NCBI GenBank assembly: GCA_903772945.1
Contig: CAICTM010000942.1
Location: forward strand, 1-41,892
Source of the DNA: Seminavis robusta
Lineage: Eukaryota; Bacillariophyta; Bacillariophyceae; Naviculales; Naviculaceae
Length of the DNA stretch: 41,892 nucleotides
Direction of reading: 5' to 3'
The notes under the pieces were generated by a model. The model did no database searches. It had not been told where the DNA came from and saw nothing but the letters and a program-made list of their open reading frames with translations. Within the stretch, counting starts at the first letter, position 1; each line of letters starts with the position of its first letter. The position numbers and the translations under genes were made by a program. Of the stretch, positions 19,518 through 30,920 are shown piece by piece.

Positions 19518-19929
19518 ACTTGGTTGGTCAATGGAATGGACTGGACACTGCCTTTGTTTTGCTTTTGTTCTGTAGTTTTATTGATTCAATTCATTCATTC
19601 ACCCATCCCTCCGTCATACTGAATGCCGATGGTCGGTTGTTTAGAGGCAGAGTGGATGGAATTGTTGGCTGTGGTGGTGTCATGTTTGCCACGGACTGAC
19701 GTACTTTTTCCTCCTCACATTTTCGACTCACTCGACTAAACTACCTCCACCACCAACGAAGATCGCAGCCCAAGCGAGTGGGGGTGAGACGATCAGAGCA
19801 AATCAGAGTAAACCAGTGACAGGCAAGCGATACTTGTTCAGTATCTGAGAGATCCGACAGCTGCTTGAGGTGTCATCTCAACTTCAACATACCCTTCAAC
19901 AGTTGCCAACTGCAGCAACAGTTGCCGCC
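19518..19929. promoter_or_regulatory. Shared divergent promoter region of HSP33 and PrmA genes
   Basis: 412 bp separate the two start codons, enough for a bidirectional promoter. A TGACGT word (the core of CRE-type elements) lies at 19697-19702. In the diatom Phaeodactylum such elements take part in CO2/light response; a single 6-bp match is weak evidence. Confidence 0.45.
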
Positions 19930-21021
19930 ATGATGTACAAGTCACTAAATCCTTCATCAGTATGGTTATACAGACTCCAACTGCTAGTACTCTGCGCCAT
20001 CATTCAAGTTTCAACGAACCATGCCTTTGTAGGTCATCTTCAAGGCATACCAGTACCAACAACAAGGCCCATCCGACAGAAACCGACTCCTTTCCTACCG
20101 GTAACAGCACAGTGTCCTCAGCTGAGGCGACAACATCGTCCAAACTCTTTCTTCTATTATTGCCGCCATGCCACTACTACTGACAGCAACAATGAAAAGG
20201 ATGATACTACAACTACTACCACTACGCTGACAGATTGGGTGGTGGAGAATCTGGAAACGGACAATCAAGTCATTACCACGGCTTCCACCATTCGAGCCGG
20301 AGAAAATGATACACTTCCCACGGAAGGACTCGCCATTGGGGACTTTTTGATCTTGGCCGCCGAGCAGGCACCCCACCATACATTTGGCAAACTACAACCC
20401 ATTCGATTGCTGTTGGGCCGCAATGGGTGGGGGACCGGCGTCCATCCCACGACACGATTGTGTTTGGAATGGCTGTCTTCCAGCAGTATTAAGGGAGGAG
20501 AAGTGATCTTGGACTATGGCTGTGGTTCCGGCATTCTCTCCATTGCGGCCCTCCACCAAGGAGCGTCTCGTGTCGTGGGAGTCGACGTGGAAGCGGAAGC
20601 ACTGGTGACCACCGAACGCAATTTGCAACTCAATGGATACGGGGCCGAACGGTTTCAAGGACTGCACACGCGACAAGTCGAACCCTACGGTATGGTTCCG
20701 GCTGCCGATATTTGTGTGGCCAACATTATGGTGGGACAGTTGGTGCGGCCCTCCATGGTGGCAGCCCTCGTCTCCAATCTGGCACCGGGGGGATGGCTGT
20801 GTCTGTCGGGTATTCGGCCACATCAAGTCGATGCCTTGAAACAGGCATATGGCGAGAGTATCGAATGGGAGCATTCTGCCGAATTGTCCGCGTCGGAGTG
20901 TGAAGGATCCTTGGAATCCTACGGGTTTGATACCGGGCGATGGGCACGGTTGGCGGGGAGACGAAAACGAAACGATCGAGAGGAAGACATCCAATCCATG
21001 AGTGAATTGGCAGTTTCGTGA
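19930..21021 (+). CDS. prmA: Ribosomal protein L11 methyltransferase (PrmA), plastid-targeted
   Basis: 363 residues from the ATG at 19930. PrmA methylates ribosomal protein L11 with SAM. Hallmarks: RNGWGTGVHPTTRLCLEWL (about 165-183; PrmA has GTGTHPTT), motif I ILDYGCGSGILSIAALHQGA (about 193-212), VVGVDVEAEAL, and NIMVGQL (about 265; PrmA NILAGPL). The first 35 residues form a bipartite presequence: a hydrophobic signal peptide (WLYRLQLLVLCAIIQVS), then NHAFVGH with Phe at the expected plastid cleavage position, then a Thr/Arg-rich transit region. A Thr run (DDTTTTTTTL) precedes the mature domain. The inferred target is plastid-ribosome L11. The C-terminus has a short charged extension (RRKRNDREED) beyond the bacterial enzyme. 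Confidence 0.92.
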   Translation: MMYKSLNPSSVWLYRLQLLVLCAIIQVSTNHAFVGHLQGIPVPTTRPIRQKPTPFLPVTAQCPQLRRQHRPNSFFYYCRHATTTDSNNEKDDTTTTTTTLTDWVVENLETDNQVITTASTIRAGENDTLPTEGLAIGDFLILAAEQAPHHTFGKLQPIRLLLGRNGWGTGVHPTTRLCLEWLSSSSIKGGEVILDYGCGSGILSIAALHQGASRVVGVDVEAEALVTTERNLQLNGYGAERFQGLHTRQVEPYGMVPAADICVANIMVGQLVRPSMVAALVSNLAPGGWLCLSGIRPHQVDALKQAYGESIEWEHSAELSASECEGSLESYGFDTGRWARLAGRRKRNDREEDIQSMSELAVS

Positions 21022-21198
21022 AATCACAAAGCAAAGAGGAGGCTGGGCATTGGAAGGATCCGCACCCTTCTACTGCTTGAACCAAGCAGTACCTAAGTAC
21101 TTTTCCGTTCGCTGCTGGCCCAATTTGCTGTTCTGTGCTGCAATCAACAATCTACCACACACTTTCCTTTCCAAACAAACTGCAAAGTTCAGCCTTTT

Positions 21199-21954
21199 CT
21201 AACTTGATGGATCTACTACAAAATCATTGCACTCTGCAAAATTGAGAGAAACCTGCTTTTCCCGTGCAAACTCTTTCAGCCACTCGGGGGCTCGTCCGTG
21301 TCTTCGATAATCATCAAACAGCTCGTCCCCGGCTGCGACATCACACAGGGCCACCAATACTATTCCTTCTTGGGTCCCACCCTTTCGTGTCCGATAGACC
21401 GTGTTGGGAACCAAATTGTGGTTCAAACCATTTCCGGGAACCCACATGCCCATGAATCGATCCTCGACAGAAGAAGTGTCGTCGGGTAGGTCGTAGCCTT
21501 GGGCATCCGTGTTTTGCCAACTAAATCCCCACAGATAGTCGGAAACATAACGTAAACGTGCTGGATAATCTTCTGGGTGACGACAAAATTCTTCAATATC
21601 TTGGATGCTCTGAAACTGCATCAGATTATGCCCGTTTTGACCAATGCGCAAAATGGTTCCTTCGGCAATGTCGTCCGTGGCAAACAATCCCACACCAAAG
21701 GGTGTATGCTTCCATTCGACTCCGACTTGCCAACCCTTTTCTTCGTTGGTCCACTTGGCCTGTAATGCTATGCGATTGTCCCAGTCCGCTCCGTCCATGT
21801 GGTCCAGCACTCGAATCGGGAAATGCCGACAATCGCTTTCGTCCACGCTAGTACTGGTAGAAGCAAAGCAGCGATGGGCATGATATGCCGCTGCTGTGGC
21901 TCGGCTTGTGGTACGAGATGACAAGAAACAGAGAGGGAAGATCCTCATGGTCAC
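21199..21954 (-). CDS. SET-domain protein
   Basis: 251 residues; the ATGs at 21954 and 21948 are both possible starts. The SET fold is recognisable: GVGLFATDDIAEGTILRIG (about 87-105), WVPGNGLNHNLVPNTVYR with NHNLVPN standing for NHxxxPN (about 176), then IVLVALCDVAAGDELFDDY, the final DELFDDY matching the GEELxxDY motif (about 214). SET domains methylate lysine in histones or other proteins. No pre-SET or post-SET cysteines are seen, so a non-histone substrate is likely. The first 35 residues (RIFPLCFLSSRTTSRATAAA) have Arg, Ser, Thr and Ala but no acidic residue, like an organelle presequence. It is convergent with PrmA (177 bp between stops). Confidence 0.85.
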   Translation of the reverse strand: MTMRIFPLCFLSSRTTSRATAAAYHAHRCFASTSTSVDESDCRHFPIRVLDHMDGADWDNRIALQAKWTNEEKGWQVGVEWKHTPFGVGLFATDDIAEGTILRIGQNGHNLMQFQSIQDIEEFCRHPEDYPARLRYVSDYLWGFSWQNTDAQGYDLPDDTSSVEDRFMGMWVPGNGLNHNLVPNTVYRTRKGGTQEGIVLVALCDVAAGDELFDDYRRHGRAPEWLKEFAREKQVSLNFAECNDFVVDPSS

Positions 21955-22929
21955 GTAATGAAAGACGGGGTAGCAACAAGATTTTGGGGGTTGCCGATTG
22001 CCGATCGGATTGAACCGGAAGGCCCTCTATCTGGAGGGAACACCCTAAATCTTTTGAAGCTCTTTGGACGTCATCCCAACGCTCTCATTTTTTAGAACAA
22101 TGCTCGTCCGTCCGTTGGCAGCAGTAAAAGCAGCCAAGGAGCCATGGCTTTTCTTGGATAAAACTAATTTGTTAGAGTAACCAGCATGATGTTTCATCAT
22201 CGTCTATCCCACCAAGCTCCTCAAAATTTATGGTGAGCCCTCCTGTTCCTCCACATACCTTTTGCTTTACAGTATGAATGATTCAATCTAGCTAGTTGTC
22301 ATGTTGTCATTGCCATGGAAATTTGCTTCTACATAGCATCTTTTGCACTTCTTGCAGTACGTAGCTACGGCAAAGCATGGCCAATGCCTTTTGATCAATA
22401 GAACTACCGTCGCTGGAACGGCTCATTGGAATGAATCAACCTGAAATCTTGAATTTTTTAAGTAGCTAGCAAGTAGACAGGAAGTTGGTCCTCACAAGCT
22501 GAATGCATTTGTGTCAAACAGTGATACGACAGATAGAGCCTTGGCTTGATCACTACTAGCTACAGTAGCTAGCGAGAGCAACAAACAAGACCATTGCTAC
22601 ATACGGCACATGTAACTCTACAGTAAAATAAGAGATCAGGTACATGTACTTGTACTAATAGCTAGATCTAATACTACGCATAGATTGAAAGCAATGGCTG
22701 AATTGAATTGGTTTTTACAACTTACTAAATATTCTAATAAGCGAGGGTAGCGTGGACCAAGATCTGAGTCGAGCGTGTGGTGAGCGAGCTCTCCTGGATC
22801 CAACCACTGTGGACTGGTCGATCCTTGTTGGCTGCCTTGGCGGTGTCATTGACGAGTGAGTGGCCACAGTCTCTCTCACAACAAAAAACCGAGGCTTGTC
22901 TTCACCCTGATGAGACAGCATGCTGATCC
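21955..22929. promoter_or_regulatory. Divergent intergenic region upstream of SET and NOT1 genes
   Basis: Nearly 1 kb with no protein-like frame. It holds a short hairpin (CCCTC-6 nt-GAGGG at 22023-22038), a GACGTCAT CRE-like word near 22067 just upstream of the SET gene, and at least four GCTAGC/CTAGCTAG words between 22293 and 22670. It must contain promoters and 5' UTRs for both genes. Confidence 0.45.
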
Positions 22930-25900
22930 ATGAATTCAGAGACAGACATTCAACAGCAACAACCACAGCAGCAACATAGTGATCTTATTATTACAGGAGG
23001 TAGTGAAGAAGCGACGGAAGAACCCCGAGCACCAGAGGCGACCGCTGGGCCTTCGCAGACTCTTGGGAGGGCGGCGCCCCGCTCCGGGGCCTACTTAGTA
23101 GAAGTCTACGGGCGGGTAGTACGGAAGCAGCACAATTTTTTTTCGCCCAATACAGTCCTACTGGATTTTACTAAGTATTTGGTGAGTTTTCGTATTACTG
23201 TTGTTGATGTATTTGTGTATTCTATTCGACCATGACATGTATATGTCTAACTGAGCTTGTTGCGGTTGTTATGCTTGTTGTAACGTCTACTATTACTACT
23301 TTTTACGACTAGGCGGATCTGATCAAGGGCGACAGCACTGCTCGGCTCAAGAAGGAGGCTGTGGCGTTACTGGACGTGATCAATCTCTCCTTCCAAAGCG
23401 AAGCCGTCAGGACTTGGGATCAGGATTTCGTCTCGGCGCTGGTGGATCTACTGACAACGCACCCGGTAAGTGTCCGGAGCTTATCTCTACGTGTCAGTTT
23501 AGTCTAGCAGCTAGTTTGTAGACTCACCTTGGTCATTTCTGTCTTGTTTGTTGGTGGATTAGGTCTTTGACAAGAAACCCGCACTCGAAGAGACCATTGC
23601 CAAACTGAAGCAACTGCATCAAATAGAGGAAATCGGTTCCATGGAGCCATCCTTGCCATTGGAGTCACTCACTTCCCTCATTCCCGGAGTAGCCGATAGA
23701 ATGTCCGTGTCCGATGCGTCCGACCCCAGTATTGGCATTGCGAACCTACTACAAGACATTGGACCAGCATGTACACGGTCCGCGAGTACTCTACGAGAAA
23801 CCATTGCAGAAGTCACCAGCACGGGCGGAAATCTTAGTGAAGCTGCCATTGCACGCATCATTTACTTTTTCTCCGACAAGAGTACTGGCGCGGATGTTTC
23901 CTCCAATGTAGCTACATCTGCATTGCTGGGAAGTCTCATTCCTGGCAGAAACAATGACGCAACATCTCTCTCGACAGACAACAATTGGAATCTCAAGGCT
24001 GTGGCGCAGATACTAGAAGAAGACTATGGAGATATGGATTGGCCCTCCGTGGCTCGGAAATTTGATATTGCCGGATTTATGATCAAAGATGTCACTCAAT
24101 TTCGAACTCTACTCGACTTATACCGTGGAGGAGCCAAAGCATCCCCTCCCATTGCGGCGTTCACATCTCCCTGGAGAAACACACTGGGACAGCTCACATT
24201 GATTGAATCCATCATGGCCGTTCCACCCACTGTCTTTCTCGTACCACTCAATGACGAGGAACTCGCCGATGCCAACACGGCACCTCCCAATGCACAAACT
24301 TCCGGGGTTTTGAATCCGCGCTGTTGGGCATCCATGGATATTTTGCAACGATTGCTGTATTTATCAGATGTCCCCACACTCTACCGACGAGTTCGCGATT
24401 TGTTCGTCAAGGGACTCTTGACATCCCCCGAAACGCTCCTCTGTGGATTGGTGCGCCTTCAACTTCGTGTCGCCAATGCCGCGACACAGCCTGGAAGCGA
24501 CAATTATGTGAATGCGGGAATGCAAATGAAAACGGAACTCATGCGGGAACTCATCCCCTTGTTCTTTCGACCCGATGCCTATCGGCGGGTACAGAATGGA
24601 CCCGCGGCTTTTCGGCGTCTCTACGTGATTTCACCCAGTACCGTCACGGCGGCGTGTTTCGAGGCGTGGAGAAGCACCAGCAACGAAAGCCCCCAAGTGA
24701 GGCTCGCCACCATTGTTCATATCATCAACATTGCGCGGTTGTTGCCGTCGCCGGGAGAAGCCATTGCGTCTCTATTGAATGGAAGCAAGGATGCCGAGTT
24801 TAGTATCGCCATTGCCATTGTCATGGCGGATAATGACTACCTGCAACTCAAACCGTGGCTCGTGGAGAAGCTCAGCAGTAAGACTTCGGCGTTTTCGTTT
24901 GCCGTGGCCTTGGTGACCTACCTTGGAAAAACGTTTGGAGCAGCTGGTCCAAAAGGTGGATCCATGGACGGGAAAGGAGCACCGCTTGTCAGCCTGGAAA
25001 ATTTGTTGGTGTCCTTGCAAGTCTTGCAGTCGTTGGATGCTGCCATGTTGGCTCAGCCTGTACACGCGCCTGGGACGGAAGGATCCAATGGATCAACTTT
25101 GGGCGACAATCTCAAAGCACTTTTGGACGCCTGTGCCAATGCCCACCCGTCTCTCCGGGCCAGTTTGACGATCCACATGCATCAACAGCAACAACAACAA
25201 ATGCGAGCTGCCTCTGGAGGCTCCAATCGCTCTGCCGGACCGTCGTCTGCTGGGGCTTCGGACGACGTGGAAGAAATGGCCACGGCCTACTTTCAGAAGA
25301 TTTATACGTCAGAGCAGAGCATTGGGGAGGTGGTGGAGATGTTGAAACGCTTCAAAACATCCGGAAATGCCAAAGAAAACGAAATTTTTGCTTGCATGGT
25401 TCATAACTTATTCGACGAATACAGGTTCTTCTCAAAGTATCCCGAGAAAGAACTGCGCATCACGGGTATCCTCTTTGGTACTCTGATTCAAGAGCAGCTC
25501 GTGAGCAGTATCACGCTCGGTATTGCTTTGCGCTATGTGCTCGAGGCTTTGCGCAAACCCCCTTCGCCACCTGGCCAGAATTCCAGCTCTGGCAAAATGT
25601 TCAAGTTTGGCATGTTTGCTCTGGAGCAATTCAAGGGGCGGCTACATGAGTGGCCACAATACTGCTCCCACATTGTACAGATTCCTCACTTGAAGGAACG
25701 ATATGCTGGTCTTGTGGCGGAGATAGAAAACGCCATGTCGGAAAGCCAAAATAGAGCCGCCAACAATGGGGCTTCTGGGGGGCCGGCCGGTGTGTCGTCC
25801 CCCAAGGAATCGGCAGACGCCACCAAGCTTCGTTCGGGAAGCTTTGGATCAGACTCCAATTCAGGACACACGTCTAAGAGTGTCGAGGCGCCGCTCACAC

Positions 25901-28900
25901 CTTCTCGAGAAGCGTCCTCTTCGGAGCTTTCGGCCGCGTCTGGTTCCGCGCCTTCCGAAGCGAACCAGCGTGTTGCTGAATTTGGAGTCAACCTAGGAAG
26001 GGCCGTGTCAGAAAGCGCCGATGAAGACCGAGTCCACGAGGCTCCCACAGACGTTACACTTGACCGTGTTCAGTTCCTCGTCAACAATCTTGCTCCTTCC
26101 AACGTGGAACAAAAGGCTCAAGAATTGAAGGAGATGTTGGAGCCAAAGTATTTCGGCTGGCTGGGTCATTTCTTGGTGGTCAAGCGAATTAGTACCCAGG
26201 CGAATTTCCATCAGTTGTACCTCTCACTGTTGGACAACCTCGGCGAGTACGGAAAAGGCCTCGTGGAAGCGATATTGGATAGCGTGTATCACAACATTGG
26301 GAAGCTATTGCGGTCACCCAAGATCACTACATCGTCCTCGGAACGAAGTTACTTGAAGAATCTTGGTATTTGGCTTGGCCAGATTACGTTGGCCCGCAAT
26401 CGCCCCATCTTGCAGATCATGTTGGACTGCAAAGAATTGTTACTGCAAGGATACGAAACAGGAAAGCTCATCGCCGTTGCCCCTTTCTTGGCCAAGACGC
26501 TCGAGGGAGCCAAAAACTCTGTAGTGTTTCGCCCTCCGAATCCTTGGTTGATGGGTATTCTTGGCGTTTTCAGGGCTGTCTACGGCGTGGAGGGTCTCAA
26601 GATGAATATCAAGTTTGAAGTGGAGGTCTTGTGCAAGAACTTGAGCATCAAGCTGGAGGATATCCCACAGCGCAGAGACATTCTTGCATCACGTGTGGCT
26701 CCTGTCAAAGAACGCAACCCAGACTTCAACATCAAGAGTACAAGCGTGCCAAAGACTGCCCCTGTAGCTCAACAAATGTCGGGTTCTTCCATGATAGGGA
26801 GCCCCGAAGCAAAGACGGGAATGAACATCTCATCCGGAATGTCAGTCGCTTCCAACGAAGGGTCAGTTCGTACTTCAGGTGGCGAAGATCAGCAAGACAC
26901 TGTCATTCCCAACCTTGCTGCCTACGTCACTGTCAACCCCAGTCTTCCACAGCTTTTGCAGTCTCAAGGAGGTGCCGTGCTCGCTGGATTGAACAGCGCG
27001 GCTCTGAAGCGTTGCGTTCCCATTGCCGTGGACAGAGCCATTAGGGAAATCATTCAACCCGTTGTGGAACGCAGTGTCACTATTGCTTGCATTACTACGA
27101 AGGAAATTGTGACCAAGGATTTTGCAATGGAAAGTGACGAGGCCAAAATGCGCAAAGCTGGTCAGCTCATGGTTGCCAACCTCGCTGGAAGCCTTGCTCT
27201 TGTGACCTGCCGCGAACCACTTCGTTCAAGCGTTTCCACTCATTTGCGCCAGCTGCTAACTGCTAGCATCGGAAGGCCAGAAAAGTTGGGGGACCAAGAG
27301 CAGAATGCGATTGAGCAGTGCGTCCAAATCTGTGCCACAGACAACTTGGAATTGGGCTGCATGTTGATTGAGAAAGCCGCGACCGAAAAGGCTGTTCGAG
27401 ATGTCGACGAAGCGTTGGCACAGGGAATCAACACGAGGAGGAAGCATCGCGAGCAGACCGGTCAGCCTTTTTACGATATGTCTATTTTTGGAAATGGCAG
27501 TCAACGCTATCCTGCTGCTCTTCCAGACCAGCTCAGGCCCAAGCCTGGAGGTCTTCGAGCCGAGCACTTCCAGCTTTATGACAGTTTCCAGCGAATGCCA
27601 CGTCAAGCGTCCGGTCCGGGCGCAATGGGCGCGGCAAGTGCTGCTGGTGGCAACATGGGGCTAGCTGGGGCTCGTTCCCAGGTCCAGCCCACTGGAGAAC
27701 CTGATTTAGCATCCAAAGCAGGCGCAACGCCACAGTTTGGAATTGAGGCCTTGTCCTCTTTGGCTGCGAAAATGGACAGCTCGGTTACCACCATCTTGAC
27801 AGCAGCTGGCCCACGTGCCCCTGAAATTAAGTTGAGCATGCTGCCTCCGGAGCATCAGATTCGTCAAATCCTTGGCCTAGTGAAACAGGTGATGCCGAAT
27901 GCCAGTCAGGGTGGCGGCATGTCTCGGCCCTTGACTCAATCCGAACAAGAATCTGTCCTTGCCTTTTCTCAAAGCATCTTCAAACGCTTGTACGAGTTGA
28001 GCCTGTCTGAACCACTGCGCCTGGAGGCTCTAGTTGCCTTGCTCGAAAACATCAACATGTACTGTCCTCAGCTTGGAAAAGATATTGGCACTTGGGCAAC
28101 TTACGCCCCGGCCAATTCCGACCCACAGCGCAGGCTCCATCGCACGGTCTTGCTTCTTTTGGTTCGCAGCAACCTTTTGCGGACCCCTGAGCTTGATGCC
28201 TTTCTGGCTGCGAAGGCAGAGAACGGACGAAACCATGTTTGGGTTGAGTTTTCGCTTTTGTTTATTCGAACGGCGTTCATGGAAAGGATTGCACTCCCAT
28301 CGGATTTCCCAAAGCTTATTGAGTTAATGACGCGGATCGCAGAAGGGCGAAGTCAGGCGCCTCCGCAGATGGTACAGACTTACCGAAAGCCGATTCTCAG
28401 AATGCTCGAGGAAACTCGCAGCCTTGGGGGTGCTGGTGTAGGTGGCGCTCCAACTCAAAGTCAGCCACAGCAGCAGCCTCCAATGCAACCCCCTCAGCCA
28501 CAGCAGCAGCAGTCTCTTCAGTCTCAAAAGCAACCACATCAGAATGGAATCCATAGCCCAGTGGCCAGCAGCGAGCCGCCAAAGACAAGCGTATCTCTTC
28601 CACAAAGCAGCAGCTTGTCGTCTTTGTCGTTGTCGAACTTCTCAACGGCCGCTTTAAAGGTTACGGAAGCGACTGATGTCTTCACCCGCAGCGACCCGGC
28701 CAATGCCAGACAGCAGGTTACATCGTTGTTGGATGGGTGGATTCGCATTCACAGCGAGGCCTCAGCCAACGAGAAGACGTTTGCGCAGTACCTTCAGCTT
28801 CTGCAACAATTCGGAGTCGGCAAAGTCGAAGAATCTACCGAACGATTCTTTAGGGTTTCCTCCCTCGTGGTTGTGGATGCTGTCCTCAAGTCTGCCACTG

Positions 28901-30436
28901 GTGGAGTGGATGGTTCCAAGGCTGCCCTCAATTACACCTTTGTCGATATCTACTCGAGCCTCCTTGTGCTGATGTTCAAGCACATGCACAACGGAGGAAC
29001 TCCGGAGCAGATTGGCCAGCAACGTTTGGGCGTTTTGAACAAGATTCTCGGTGTGCTTGTTCGCACCATGATGTGGGATTGCGAGAAAGCTAAGAAAAAG
29101 CCAAGCAAGTGGGACCAGAGGCCATGGTTCCGTCTTCTCCTCAATCTTGTCATGGATTTGAATAAGCCTGGTCCCATGTTGGAGCCTATTCGACCTGCCA
29201 TTCTCAACGTGTTTGGTGCCGCCTTCCACGTATCGCAGCCTCTCGTGATGCCAGGTAAGTTCTTTCGTGATTCGTACGTCTTCGTTTTTACGCTTCTCCG
29301 TCTCACGAAGACTCCACCTTTGCCTAAAAAATTTGCACAAAAGGCTTTGCGTTTGCCTGGCTGGAGTTGGTGTCGCACCGTCACTATTTGCCGAATCTTT
29401 TGTTGTTACCAGGCCAGAAAGGGTGGAACCTGGCACAGCAACTTCTTGTCGACCACTTCCTGTTCCTTGAACCCTACCTCAGGAAGACTGAGTTGACTCC
29501 AGCTATTAAAAAGCTCTACGAAGGGACGTTGCGCGTACTACTGGTGCTTCTACACGACTTTCCGTCATTCTTGGCTGGGTATCACCTATCTTTTTGCAAT
29601 GTGATCCCAGATAATTGTGTCCAGTTGCGCAACATCGTCCTTTCCGCTAACCCCAAGGGGATGTTACCACCAGATCCGTTTACTCCAAACCTCAAGATCG
29701 ACCTGCTACCTGAAATCTCTCAGAGTCCTACGATTCTCTCAAACGTCTTGGGACCGATTGACAGTTTGAGGGGACATTTGGATGCTTATTTGAAGGACGG
29801 GCAGAGGCGAGCATTTCTTACAGGGTTGCCGGCTCTGTTGTACAAGGAAGGCACCACTGAAGTGGATGCGCCCAAAGTGAATTCTCTGGTGCTCTACATC
29901 GGAATTCATGCTCTTGCCCGCCTCCAAAACAACCAGATTTCGCTATCGCATACACCCGAGATGGAAGTATTGCAGAAGTTGATGGAGCTAGATGACCGTG
30001 GGCGTTACATTTGCCTCAATGCAATTGCCAATCAGTTGCGCTACCCATCTAGCCACACCCACTACTTCTCGTGCGTGATGCTGTTCTTGTTCAGTGAATC
30101 CAAGAATGTCGCCGTGAAAGAGCAAGTCACTCGTGTGCTCTTGGAACGGCTCATCCTTCATCGTCCCCATCCCTGGGGATTGCTGGTGGTAAGAATGATA
30201 CTGTTGTTCTTGTGTTTGTGCTTACGTTGGCTTGGTTCCATTTTGCTAAATTGCTTTTATTGTTGTTCCATTCGCAGACTTTCATTGAACTCATTAAGAA
30301 TCAGCGCTATGGGTTCTGGAATTACCCTTTCACGCGTTGCGCTTCTGAAATTGAAAAGGTGTTTGAATCGGTGGCACGAAGCTGCATGCCGCCAGGATCG
30401 CAGAGGACCACCCTCGTCGGTGGCGGAGATGAGTAA
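22930..30436 (+). CDS. NOT1: CCR4-NOT complex scaffold subunit NOT1 (CNOT1)
   Basis: Five exons, 22930-23181, 23313-23465, 23563-29254, 29344-30188 and 30278-30436, join in frame to 2366 residues, close to human CNOT1. Introns are 131, 97, 89 and 89 bp. NOT1 is the scaffold of the cytoplasmic deadenylase CCR4-NOT. Order seen: N-terminal helical repeats (to about 950), the CAF1-binding MIF4G domain (about 984-1175; SSERSYLKNLGIWLGQITLA), the DUF3819/CNOT9-binding region (about 1252-1370; NSAALKRCVPIAVDRAIREI), a Gln/Pro linker (about 1768-1800), and the NOT1 C-terminal domain (about 1830-2366) with GTLRVLLVLLHDFP, DPFTPNLKIDLLPEI, NAIANQLRYPSSHTHYFSC and HPWGLLV/TFIELIKN across the last splice. 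The poly-Gln start (QQQQPQQQ) is variable in this family. It looks intact. Confidence 0.95.
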
Positions 30437-30920
30437 ACGTAAAAATTAAGATCGTGAGTGGAAACAGGCAGCCTCGGGCTGTATATACTGTTTTTGATAA
30501 AAAAGATACATGGAAACTTGAAAGAATCATAAATAAATAAACATGCATTATACATGGAGCCGCAAGCTTTTGTCATCGAATAGATCTGGGCTGATTAGCT
30601 GATGCCCTGCATCCATGATTTTAGGAATATCGGTAATGCTGGACCAGAACGTCCGCAGATCAAACATTGCCGTACGATATGCACGAAGCTGGTACCTGGT
30701 ACCCTAGACTACAGGTGCTCGCTCTATTCGTGCGACCATGTGATGGGGACGAATCGAATGGACAGAATGGTCCTCCTCTTTTGGCGCAGCATCAACGTGA
30801 AGTGGGGCGTTCTGAAGCAAGACTCGTCACCCGCCAACCTGCAAAATTCCTGTCGTGACTCGCATAACGACACTGAAAACCTTGCGGCTTGCATTTCACA
30901 AAGTAAGGTCCAATGCCAAA
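30437..30920. other. Region upstream of the cold-shock-like gene
   Basis: About 480 bp after the NOT1 stop. A polyadenylation-like AATAAATAAA lies near 30532. Between about 30667 and 30855 one plus-strand frame (ESNGQNGPPLLAQHQREVG) looks faintly protein-like but ends in a stop before the next gene; it could be a 5' exon of that gene. I could not build a convincing junction. Confidence 0.35.

Noticed and set aside
20392..21027. 211-residue minus-strand frame opposite PrmA
   Set aside because: The plus strand encodes PrmA with diagnostic motifs; the minus frame lacks any.
28762..29436. 224-residue minus-strand frame inside NOT1
   Set aside because: It lies opposite the conserved NOT1 C-terminal domain and crosses its intron; no conserved feature.
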